DNA from: Bacteroidota bacterium
GTDB taxonomy: Bacteria > Bacteroidota > Bacteroidia > Bacteroidales > Cfx3-03
DNA: 64,000 bases
NCBI GenBank assembly: GCA_013390605.1
Contig: JACAUB010000001.1
Coordinates: forward strand, 3,069,809-3,133,808
Reading direction: 5' to 3'
Each line of letters starts with the position of its first letter. Positions within the stretch are counted from its first letter, which is position 1. Below are positions 45,637 through 53,297 of this stretch, in pieces. Both the position numbers and the translations under genes were made by a program. The notes under the pieces were generated by a model. It was given only the letters and a program-made list of their open reading frames with translations, did not search any database and had not been told where the DNA came from.

Positions 45637-46216
45637 TCAAATAGTATTATATCCTCGCTGGCTTAAGCTTTGGCATTCAGTAAATGGCATTCTATGCCTG
45701 TTTCTGATGATTACCGGACTAGTGATGCAATATACTTCACCCAGTACAATTGTTTTTTCCTTTTCCACTGCCATCACCATCCATAACATTTGTGGCATCC
45801 TTCTCATCATAAGCTGGGTCATTTTTATTATTGCTAACGCTCTCTCTCGAAACGGAAGCTATTACAAAATATCTTTTAACCTATTACGCGAATCTATCGT
45901 TCAATTCAGATATTACATCTTCGGAATGTTTAAAGGCGAATCAAAACCCTTTAAAGAAGACGAAGTCAGAAAATTCAACCCTCTCCAACAACTAACTTAT
46001 TGGTTGACAATGTATATTATTCTCCCATTGATTGTAATAACTGGTTTTATTATGATCAATATTGAACAGCTACTTAGCGATGAACATGGAATATTCATTT
46101 ATCAGATTGCTGATTTTTTGCATATTTGTGCTGCATTTCTTATTTCTGTTTTCATGATCATCCATTTCTATCTGGCGTCTCTTGATGGCAAAACAAACTT
46201 TAAAAAAATCATTTAA
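45629..46216 (+). CDS. Cytochrome b561-type membrane subunit
   Basis: A 195-residue protein with four membrane helices. Histidines suited to bind b haems occur at the first helix (KLWHSVNGILC, His 16), second (TITIHNICGILL, His 51), and fourth (FLHICAAFL and MIIHFYLA). It matches the small cytochrome b subunits that oxidise the quinol pool and feed a periplasmic cytochrome, here the heptahaem protein with which it is translationally coupled. Quinone specificity is unknown. Confidence 0.87.
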   Translation: MVDQIVLYPRWLKLWHSVNGILCLFLMITGLVMQYTSPSTIVFSFSTAITIHNICGILLIISWVIFIIANALSRNGSYYKISFNLLRESIVQFRYYIFGMFKGESKPFKEDEVRKFNPLQQLTYWLTMYIILPLIVITGFIMINIEQLLSDEHGIFIYQIADFLHICAAFLISVFMIIHFYLASLDGKTNFKKII

Positions 46217-46229
46217 AAACGAACAAATT

Positions 46230-46640
46230 ATGAATAAGAAACTTAAGTCGATTCTTGCAATTACTGTTATTCTATTTACATTTTTACCTTTAGTTGCATT
46301 ATCTCAACAACAAAAAGCGAAATCGTGGCCGGTTCCGGCAGAATTTAAAAATAAAGCAAATCCGGTTAAAGTTACTGCTGCTTCAATAGCTGACGGCAAA
46401 GAAGCCTATAAAAAATGTAGTGGTTGTCACGGAAAAGCTGGATTAGGTGATGGTCCAAAAGGAAAAACACTTGATACGTTCCCCGGCGACTTTACGCTAG
46501 CTTCATTTCAAAATCAAACCGATGGAGAACAGTTTTGGAGAACTAAAACCGGACGTGATGAAATGCCCGGCTATAAAGGAAAGCTAACAGACGAAGAGAT
46601 CTGGAGTGTCGTAAATTACATGCGTACTTTCAAGAAATAA
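46230..46640 (+). CDS. Small monohaem cytochrome c
   Basis: A 136-residue exported class-I cytochrome c: signal peptide (AITVILFTFLPLVALSQ), one CSGCHGKAGLGDGPKG haem motif, and the distal Met in GRDEMPGYKGKLTDEEI. It is the last gene of the cytochrome cluster, 13 bases after cytochrome b, and probably shuttles electrons in the periplasm. A longer ORF from 46182 would overlap cytochrome b; the ATG at 46230 gives a proper signal peptide. Confidence 0.92.
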   Translation: MNKKLKSILAITVILFTFLPLVALSQQQKAKSWPVPAEFKNKANPVKVTAASIADGKEAYKKCSGCHGKAGLGDGPKGKTLDTFPGDFTLASFQNQTDGEQFWRTKTGRDEMPGYKGKLTDEEIWSVVNYMRTFKK

Positions 46641-46654
46641 ATAGGATGATTGTT

Positions 46655-48922
46655 TTAGACAATAACTAATCCGTCTTTTCTAAGCATCTTCCAAACCGCT
46701 GATTTAATCATCTTTTCAGATGAAGTGCCAGTTGCTTCAGAAAACAATGTTTTAGCCTCTGCAAAAGAAAAAATTTCTTTTGCCAGATTTGCTTTTTCTA
46801 TCAGCGAAATAGCAAATCTGGCTTGTTTCTGATCTGTAATAATCTCTTTTGTTTCAACTCCTGAATAGATTGTAATAACAGTCTCTTCTTTTCCCATTTT
46901 GGATTTACCAAGCACTTCACACACACCATCTCCAAGCCAGATTACCCGACTACTTTCAGATATATCTTCATCTCTCTTTGTCACCAGAAACGATTCAATC
47001 AAGTCTGGAGAATAGGTTGTACCCGGCATCTTTGTTCCAAACCAGGATACCTTTTTCTTGTCGAAGCCAACCCCATGCATAAAATTATAAGTGGCTATTC
47101 GCAGTCCTTCACCAAATTGATCATGATCTGTTGGCACGGAGTCTTTAAATGGAGCCTCGTTATTTGAAAAGGGATTGAGCTTGCTTGATGATCTTTTAAC
47201 ACCAAACCGTGTAGGATTTTGTCCAACCGGACTATGGACCGTCATAGCAAATCGATGCCAGAATGCAGATTGAATGAGCCCTAAAGCAAAAAACTGACGG
47301 ACAATTTCTAATGAGTCTATTGTTTCTTGAACTGTCTGTGAAGGAAATCCATACATCAAATAAGCATGCACCATTATTCCTGCCGATGTAAAGGCTTCAC
47401 AGGCATTTGCCGCACCAAATAAAGTAACACCTTTATTCATTAGCTTTAGTAGTCTATCAGAAGCAACTTCAATCCCTCCCGAAACGGCTATACATCCTGA
47501 TTTAGCTAATAACAAACAAAGATCGGAGGTAAACGATCTCTCAAAACGAATATTCCCCCACCATGTAACTTGTAAACCTCTATTGATAATCTCTAATGCC
47601 ACCCGTTTCAATACAGCCGGAGGAGCAGCCTCATCCACAAAATGGAATCCAGACTGACCGGTTTGCACCATCATTGCTTCCATTCTATCTACTAAAACAG
47701 AAGCAGATACAGTTTCATAGCGTGCAATATAATCAAGCGAGGTATCGCAAAAAGCACATTTAGCCCAATAGCAACCATGTGCCAGTGTTAATTTATTCCA
47801 CCTCCCGTTACTCCACAAGCGTAACATCGGATTCGCAAATTCTGTCAGATCCAGATATAATGAAAGTGGTAATCCTGAATAGTCTGGTGTCCCACGATCA
47901 GTCATTTTAATATTTTGAGGAGCATCAAATTGAATTTTTTTGAGGCTATTCTGAAAACAAAATACTGTTCTGATGAGAGAATCGTCTTGGATTTCATTCA
48001 GTAAAACTGATTCTTTAAGTTGCGCTATTGAATAATCCGACTTTATAAATGCCTTAACTAATCTTTCAAGCGGTAATTCACCATCATCAAAAGTAAGGAA
48101 GTCAATAAACCGGAATAAACGTTCATCTGAAAGTTGACGTAATTCCGTATTAACATACCCCCCTCCCATCACTGTTAGAACAGAAGGATATTTTTGCTTT
48201 AATAGCATACCACATTTTAATGCGCCATAAAGATTTCCGGGAAAGGGGACACAAAATCCAACAAGCTGAGGATTTATCTGAAGAAATACCTCTTCAAAGA
48301 TTGAAAGCATCATTAGATCAACCCTGTTCATTGCGGTCAGCTCCAACGCCTCTAACAAAGGATCAAATTCTGGCAGATACAAACAGAGTTTCTCGGCATA
48401 TTTAATTAATTCAAAGTTAGGCGCAATATTCTCCTTAATAAAATCGGCAATATCCTCAATATAAAGTGTAGCCAGATGTACTGCTTTATCCTGAACACCT
48501 ATTTCACCAAAAGCCCAATCAAGCTCACGTAAGCTTTCAAATCGTCTACCCTCAGGAAGATATTCACGAGTACAGATTCGCTGTGCAAACATAGGCTCCT
48601 GACCTCTTAAGAAACGTATTACTGTTTCAACGGTATCTTCATATCTTAACCGACATGCCAGAACCCGTTGAGAAGAGGCTTGTAATATATCAGATGGTCT
48701 TTTTCCAGTACCTCCACCACTTATCGATAACCCGCCAGCCAAGACATCATCAAAAATAGATTGAAGAAAAGATCGTGTGAAGATCCGATCAACCAACATG
48801 ACACCTAAATCCAACTGTGCAACGTTATACCCAATCTTTTCAAGATATCCTGCAAGATAAGGCGAAGCCGGATAAGGTGTATTCAGTTGTGTCAACGGTG
48901 GAGTCACCAATAATATTTGCAT
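46655..48922 (-). CDS. B12-binding-domain-type radical SAM protein, CX4CX2C cluster motif
   Basis: A 755-residue protein. The N-terminal part (about 1-290) resembles the split B12-binding fold seen in this superfamily (LLVTPPLTQLNTPYPASPYL and VLTVMGGGYVNTE) but lacks a clear DxHxxG cobalamin motif. The radical SAM core (about 375-620) has HGCYWAKCAFCDTSLDY, with cysteines at 384, 389 and 392: spacing CX4CX2C rather than the usual CX3CX2C. AYLMYGFPSQTVQETIDSL is the typical SAM-barrel strand. Substrate unknown. It is upstream of and 13 bases apart from rdgB in the same direction. Confidence 0.83.
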   Translation of the reverse strand: MQILLVTPPLTQLNTPYPASPYLAGYLEKIGYNVAQLDLGVMLVDRIFTRSFLQSIFDDVLAGGLSISGGGTGKRPSDILQASSQRVLACRLRYEDTVETVIRFLRGQEPMFAQRICTREYLPEGRRFESLRELDWAFGEIGVQDKAVHLATLYIEDIADFIKENIAPNFELIKYAEKLCLYLPEFDPLLEALELTAMNRVDLMMLSIFEEVFLQINPQLVGFCVPFPGNLYGALKCGMLLKQKYPSVLTVMGGGYVNTELRQLSDERLFRFIDFLTFDDGELPLERLVKAFIKSDYSIAQLKESVLLNEIQDDSLIRTVFCFQNSLKKIQFDAPQNIKMTDRGTPDYSGLPLSLYLDLTEFANPMLRLWSNGRWNKLTLAHGCYWAKCAFCDTSLDYIARYETVSASVLVDRMEAMMVQTGQSGFHFVDEAAPPAVLKRVALEIINRGLQVTWWGNIRFERSFTSDLCLLLAKSGCIAVSGGIEVASDRLLKLMNKGVTLFGAANACEAFTSAGIMVHAYLMYGFPSQTVQETIDSLEIVRQFFALGLIQSAFWHRFAMTVHSPVGQNPTRFGVKRSSSKLNPFSNNEAPFKDSVPTDHDQFGEGLRIATYNFMHGVGFDKKKVSWFGTKMPGTTYSPDLIESFLVTKRDEDISESSRVIWLGDGVCEVLGKSKMGKEETVITIYSGVETKEIITDQKQARFAISLIEKANLAKEIFSFAEAKTLFSEATGTSSEKMIKSAVWKMLRKDGLVIV

Positions 48923-48935
48923 ATTTATACGCTGA

Positions 48936-49514
48936 TTATAGACTTTTCAAAAACGCTATTAACAGTTCTGTTGCCTTCCCTCGATGGCTAATTTTGCCTT
49001 TTGCTTGAATATCCATCTCTGCAAAAGTTTGAGAATATCCATCCGGCTGAAATACCGGGTCATATCCAAATCCTTCAGTACCTCTGCTATCTTTGGTGAT
49101 AAGCCCATTGACAATACCCTCAAAAAAGAACTCTTTACCCTCTATAATCAAGCAAATAACTGTTCTAAATCGGGCTTTGCGATTCTCCTTTCCTTCTAAT
49201 TCAAAAAGAAGTTTAGCTAAATTAGCTGCAGAATCCTGATCCTCACCTGCATATCGGGCTGAATAGACACCCGGACGTCCATTTAAAGCTTCAACTTCTA
49301 ATCCAGTATCATCTGCAAAGCAGTTTTTTTCAAACATATCCCAAATATAGTGAGCCTTAATTGCAGCATTACCTTCAAGGGTATCAGCAGTCTCGGCTAT
49401 ATCATCAAAACAGTTGATTTCGCGCAAGCTTAATAGCTTAAATTTTTCACCTGCTAAATGGGCCAACTCTTCGAGTTTATGTTTGTTATTCGTAGCAAAA
49501 ACAAGTTCCATCAT
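48936..49514 (-). CDS. rdgB: RdgB/HAM1 non-canonical purine NTP pyrophosphatase
   Basis: A 192-residue house-cleaning enzyme. The substrate loop [10 protein letters not shown] at the N-terminus, [40 protein letters not shown] and the terminal KISHRGKA motif are intact. It hydrolyses dITP, XTP and ITP to keep them out of DNA. Likely co-transcribed with the radical SAM gene downstream. Confidence 0.95.
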   Translation of the reverse strand: MMELVFATNNKHKLEELAHLAGEKFKLLSLREINCFDDIAETADTLEGNAAIKAHYIWDMFEKNCFADDTGLEVEALNGRPGVYSARYAGEDQDSAANLAKLLFELEGKENRKARFRTVICLIIEGKEFFFEGIVNGLITKDSRGTEGFGYDPVFQPDGYSQTFAEMDIQAKGKISHRGKATELLIAFLKSL

Positions 49515-49578
49515 TATCTGTTATTTATTCAACACAAAGGTACGGTTCTGTTCTGAAAAGATTTTTTTTTAGTTGTAC

Positions 49579-49610
49579 TTGTTTTTCATAAATATTTCTG
49601 ATTAAATTTG
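49579..49610 (+). promoter_or_regulatory. Promoter of the leuA leader
   Basis: TTG at 49579-49581 and TAAATTTG at 49603-49610 are separated by 21 bases. The leader-peptide ATG lies 19 bases downstream of the -7 box. Confidence 0.7.
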
Positions 49611-49628
49611 CACCAGAAGTGTAAAATT

Positions 49629-49709
49629 ATGCAAAGCAATTATCTTCTTCCTTTTCTACTATGGACCCTCCTCCTCAATAATCTGAGAGAGAAGCATGGC
49701 TGTTTGTAA
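49629..49709 (+). CDS. leuL: leuA leader peptide rich in Leu codons
   Basis: A 26-codon frame with nine Leu codons at positions 6, 7, 10, 11, 14, 15, 16, 19 and 26, using five of the six Leu codons in all (CTT, CTA, CTC, CTG, TTG), with a stop TAA at 49707-49709. It lies between a consensus promoter and a terminator directly before leuA. GGCTGTTTG (49698-49706) near its end can pair with CAAGCGAGCC (49743-49752, the terminator's left arm) with one bulged G, giving a nine-pair antiterminator. This is the pattern of ribosome-mediated leucine attenuation. Confidence 0.9.
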   Translation: MQSNYLLPFLLWTLLLNNLREKHGCL

Positions 49710-49742
49710 AAAGGAACTCACATAATAAGTGATAAAAAATTT

Positions 49743-49779
49743 CAAGCGAGCCAACTTAAAAGAAGGCTCGCTTTTTTTA
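49743..49779 (+). terminator. Attenuator terminator upstream of leuA
   Basis: AAGCGAGCC (49744-49752) and GGCTCGCTT (49765-49773) form a 9-bp stem, followed by a run of T to 49778. It is 33 bases after the leader-peptide stop and 22 bases before the leuA ATG. The longer leuA reading frame from GTG 49729 would run through it and is rejected. Confidence 0.9.
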
Positions 49780-49800
49780 TGTAATCAAATTCCAATCAAT

Positions 49801-51297
49801 ATGGACAACAGAGTATACGTTTTCGACACAACCCTGCGCGATGGAGAACAAGTCCCGGGGTGCCAGCTAAACACTATTGAAAAAATAGAAGTAGCTCGTA
49901 AACTTGAAGCCCTTGGCGTCGATGTAATCGAAGCAGGTTTTCCGGTATCGAGTCCGGGTGATTTTAAATCGGTTGTTGAAATTTCAAAAGCAGTTTGCGA
50001 ACCAACCATTTGCGCCCTCACCAGAGCGGTTGAAAAAGACATTGAAGTAGCTGCTGATGCATTAAAATATGCCCGCAAGAAACGAATTCATACAGGAATA
50101 GGAACCTCCTATTTCCATATTTACCAGAAACTCAAATCTACGCCCGAAGAAATTATTGAACGGGCTAAAGCAGCGGTTAAATATGCTAAACGATTCGTAG
50201 AAGATGTTGAGTTTTATGCTGAAGATGCAGGCCGATCAGATAATGAATATCTTGCCCGGGTAGTCGAAGCAGTTATCGCCGCAGGAGCGACAGTTATCAA
50301 TATCCCCGACACTACAGGCTATTGTCTCCCATCCGAATATGGAGAAAAGATTAAGTATCTGATGGATAATGTATCAAATATCGATAAAGCAATACTTTCC
50401 ACTCATTGCCATAACGATTTAGGTATGGCTACAGCAAACTCTATGGCTGGCTTAATAAATGGAGCACGACAAGTTGAAGTCACCATGAACGGTATTGGTG
50501 AACGTGCTGGTAATACAGCATTAGAAGAAATCGCCATGATTTTAAAAAGCAGACCCCATCTGAATCTGACCACCGGAATCCATACCGAAAATATTTATGA
50601 CACAAGCAGATTAGTATCTCGCTTAATGCGTATGCCGATCCAACCCAATAAGGCCATCGTTGGTCGTAATGCTTTTGCACACTCTTCAGGAATACATCAG
50701 GATGGAGTGCTAAAAAATAGAGACAACTACGAGATCATGGATCCAAAAGATGTTGGCATCAATGAATCTTCTATCGTATTAACCGCCCGTAGTGGTAGAG
50801 CAGCATTAAAACATCACCTTGACATGTTAAATATTGAAATGGAAGGTGATGAATTAAATGATGTTTATGGAAAATTTATCAAGTTGGCCGACTCTAAAAA
50901 AGATATTACTGACGAAGATTTATTTGTTTTGGCCGGGGTAAAGAGAGCGACCTCAGGTAGAAGAATTAAATTAGAGCATCTTCAAGTGCTCTGCGGACAA
51001 TCAGCAATTCCAATGGCTACCATTACATTGAATATTGATGGTGAAAGCATAACATCTTCAGCAACTGGAAACGGACCTGTTGATGCCGCTTTTAGTGCCG
51101 TAAAGCAAGTAATCCAAAAAAAGGTGGTACTCGAAGAATTTTTAATACAGGCCATCACCAGAGGTAGTAACGACCTCGGCAAAGTACATGTTCAGGTAGA
51201 AAATAAAGGAAGTCTTTATTATGGATTTTCAGCAAATACAGATATTGTAACAGCTTCAGTTGAAGCATTTATTGATGCTATTTCGAAAATACGGTAG
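49801..51297 (+). CDS. leuA: 2-isopropylmalate synthase
   Basis: A 498-residue enzyme for the first committed step of leucine synthesis. The catalytic HMGL-like barrel begins [20 protein letters not shown]; metal-binding [14 protein letters not shown] and a C-terminal regulatory LeuA dimer domain (about 385-498, [10 protein letters not shown]... [12 protein letters not shown]) are present. The regulatory domain suggests feedback by leucine on top of the leader attenuation. No other leu genes (leuB-D) follow; a terminator ends the gene 120 bases later, so leuA is a single-gene unit here. Confidence 0.95.
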   Translation: MDNRVYVFDTTLRDGEQVPGCQLNTIEKIEVARKLEALGVDVIEAGFPVSSPGDFKSVVEISKAVCEPTICALTRAVEKDIEVAADALKYARKKRIHTGIGTSYFHIYQKLKSTPEEIIERAKAAVKYAKRFVEDVEFYAEDAGRSDNEYLARVVEAVIAAGATVINIPDTTGYCLPSEYGEKIKYLMDNVSNIDKAILSTHCHNDLGMATANSMAGLINGARQVEVTMNGIGERAGNTALEEIAMILKSRPHLNLTTGIHTENIYDTSRLVSRLMRMPIQPNKAIVGRNAFAHSSGIHQDGVLKNRDNYEIMDPKDVGINESSIVLTARSGRAALKHHLDMLNIEMEGDELNDVYGKFIKLADSKKDITDEDLFVLAGVKRATSGRRIKLEHLQVLCGQSAIPMATITLNIDGESITSSATGNGPVDAAFSAVKQVIQKKVVLEEFLIQAITRGSNDLGKVHVQVENKGSLYYGFSANTDIVTASVEAFIDAISKIR

Positions 51298-51308
51298 TAT
51301 CTTATACT

Positions 51309-51389
51309 CGTCATTTCGAACTAAGCGATAAATTTCTTAAAAGTAATATTGTATCTATAAGTAGATTGCTCCTTTTACTCGAAATGGCG
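51309..51389. repeat. REP-like imperfect palindrome
   Basis: CGTCATTTCGA at 51309-51319 faces TCGAAATGGCG at 51379-51389, with related sequence in between (AAGCGATAAATTTCTT and TAGATTGCTCC). This resembles a degenerate copy of the CGTCATTTCGA... repeat family common in intergenic regions of Bacteroidota (from memory, not searched). Confidence 0.55.
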
Positions 51390-51414
51390 ATTTAAGCCAA
51401 AATGAAAATTCACA

Positions 51415-51454
51415 ATAAAAAAGCCCCATGGCATTATGCTCATGGGGCTTTTTA
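51415..51454. terminator. Bidirectional terminator between leuA and the glycosyltransferase
   Basis: AAAAAGCCCCATG / CATGGGGCTTTTT forms a 13-bp stem with a 10-base loop and T runs on both strands, between convergent leuA and the minus-strand glycosyltransferase. Confidence 0.92.
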
Positions 51455-51457
51455 TAT

Positions 51458-52222
51458 TTATTTTTTCTTCTCTAACCAAACCTCGCGTAATTTTAAGTAC
51501 TGCAAAACAGCATACCACGAACCGAGCAACGACATCACTAAACCATCTACCCCATCTAAAATTCCAAGCTTTATAAAATAACTTTTAAAAAACCGAAGTA
51601 AGGGCGAAAAGAAAAGCTTAATGGCATTAGGCCGTTTTCCCTTTTCATAAAGCATGAGTGCTTTTTCATTGGTATATCGGTTACTTTTATTGATATAATG
51701 GGTGATATCTTTATACGTATAGTGCTTTATATTTTGATGAATCTTCTCAACTAAAGCATTCTCACGGGTTTCAAAGTAGCTATGAATAATATGTGGACTA
51801 AATTTTCCACCTCCATTTTTAAAGAACCTAACTTTGTAAAATGCACTCCAACCACCATATTTAACTAACCGGCCAAAACAATAAGATTCAAAACGGACCT
51901 TATAGACATCGGCAGCCTGGGGTAGCTTCATAATTCGAAGAATCTCCTCTTTCAACTCATCAGTTACCACCTCATCTGCATCAAGAAATAAAATCCAATC
52001 TCCGGTACATCTTTCAATTGCTTCATTTTTCTGTAAACCACAACCCTTATAGGGTGACACTTCAAAAACCTTAGCACCAAAAGATTTTGCTATTTCAACA
52101 GTTCGATCGGTAGATCCACTATCAACCAAAATCATTTCATCAGCAATATCTTTAACCGCATCAAGGGTTTTACCAATAATCCATTCTTCATTATACGATA
52201 CGCTGCAAACGGATAAACTCAT
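51458..52222 (-). CDS. Family 2 glycosyltransferase (WaaE/KdtX-like)
   Basis: A 254-residue GT2 enzyme. The N-terminal nucleotide-binding domain SVCSVSYNEEWIIGKTLD, DEMILVDSGSTDRTVEIAKS, and the DxD motif in WILFLDADEVVTDEL are typical; the C-terminal part resembles WaaE-type lipopolysaccharide core glucosyltransferases. It is one base from the polysaccharide deacetylase gene, which together suggests modification of a cell-surface glycan such as LPS core. Donor and acceptor are unknown. Confidence 0.87.
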   Translation of the reverse strand: MSLSVCSVSYNEEWIIGKTLDAVKDIADEMILVDSGSTDRTVEIAKSFGAKVFEVSPYKGCGLQKNEAIERCTGDWILFLDADEVVTDELKEEILRIMKLPQAADVYKVRFESYCFGRLVKYGGWSAFYKVRFFKNGGGKFSPHIIHSYFETRENALVEKIHQNIKHYTYKDITHYINKSNRYTNEKALMLYEKGKRPNAIKLFFSPLLRFFKSYFIKLGILDGVDGLVMSLLGSWYAVLQYLKLREVWLEKKK

Positions 52223-52223
52223 G

Positions 52224-53144
52224 CTATGATAATATTTGATAAATACGTCCTAAAAACAGATTCTGACACACTTTCAAAGTAATCCAAAACTTAAAAGTAG
52301 TATAATTACGATGTTCAATACGCTGAATATGTTCCATGTTGATCTTTCTGGGATTGGTTCCTTTTCGTGTAGAAAGGAATCCAATAATTCCAGCTTTTTT
52401 AATAATCTGCTTTCCAAACTCAGAGCGATGCCCCCATGGCCAACAAAAGAAATGAACTGCTTTCTTCAAGTTCGACTCAATAAGTCCTTTGTTTAGGTCT
52501 ATATCCTCTGAAATTCGAATAAATGCTTCATCATCTGTCTCAAATCGAATAGCCGATAGATCCCGATTATGATAAAACGATTCTTCAAACTTCACAGCCC
52601 TCTCGCTATATGCAGAACGGGTTTTAAAGATGGGGTCCCCCAATTTAAGTTCGTTACGATATAGATATTGCAAATTCCAATCTTTTAAATCATCCTCGGT
52701 AGCTGTCCGAACAACCTTCGTATCTACGAATACAGCTGCATGTCGATGCGAATGTAATTCGAAATCCACCAAACCACTTTTATACATCTCCTGAATCTGA
52801 TTCCAAGTCAAATAATCCGGATCATGCCCTATTGATGCGGTATTGATAAAAATAGTTGCTTTGATTTTATATTGTTTTAATAAAGGAAATGCAATAAAAT
52901 AATTATCCTTATACCCATCATCAAAAGTCAGTAAACAACTATCTACCTTTACCGGAAGATGTTGTAAATGCAAATCATATATCTCATCAAATGTATAAGT
53001 ATGAACTTTTGATCTTTGAATAACCTTCAGCAACTCTTCAAAATTCGTTGGCGTATTATGAAACAGAAAAGCAGGAACTCCCTCATCCTTATAAACAAAG
53101 AAGAAGCTCATAAATACCAGAATAATAAACAGCACGATGTACAC
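52224..53144 (-). CDS. Polysaccharide deacetylase (CE4 family), membrane-anchored
   Basis: A 306-residue protein with one N-terminal membrane anchor (VLFIILVFMSFFFVY). The NodB motifs are LTFDDGYKDNYF (metal and catalytic Asp) and ELHSHRHAAVF (metal His). It would remove N- or O-acetyl groups from a surface polysaccharide outside the cytoplasmic membrane. It shares an operon with the glycosyltransferase. Substrate not inferable. Confidence 0.88.
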   Translation of the reverse strand: MYIVLFIILVFMSFFFVYKDEGVPAFLFHNTPTNFEELLKVIQRSKVHTYTFDEIYDLHLQHLPVKVDSCLLTFDDGYKDNYFIAFPLLKQYKIKATIFINTASIGHDPDYLTWNQIQEMYKSGLVDFELHSHRHAAVFVDTKVVRTATEDDLKDWNLQYLYRNELKLGDPIFKTRSAYSERAVKFEESFYHNRDLSAIRFETDDEAFIRISEDIDLNKGLIESNLKKAVHFFCWPWGHRSEFGKQIIKKAGIIGFLSTRKGTNPRKINMEHIQRIEHRNYTTFKFWITLKVCQNLFLGRIYQILS

Positions 53145-53245
53145 GTTGACCTATTTTTCAGAGATTGAGTTTTACGCTAAGAAAATGTAAAAGTACAATC
53201 TGAAAAGATAGGTTCTAAATAATTTTTACATTTTTTATTTTCGCC

Positions 53246-53271
53246 GGTGGCTTCGACAAACTCAGCCACCG
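53246..53271. repeat. Short palindromic repeat (TTCGACAAACTCAGCC type)
   Basis: CGGTGGCT...AGCCACCG is an 8-bp perfect palindrome with a TCGACAAACTC-containing loop. This motif is a frequent intergenic repeat in many bacteria (from memory). It separates the deacetylase gene from the 1000-residue gene downstream. Confidence 0.55.
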
Positions 53272-53297
53272 ATAGAGTGATCATCCAATCTAAACAC

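Noticed and set aside
49729..49800. GTG-started N-terminal extension of leuA
   Set aside because: It would translate through the attenuator terminator; family alignment starts at MDNRVYVFD (49801).
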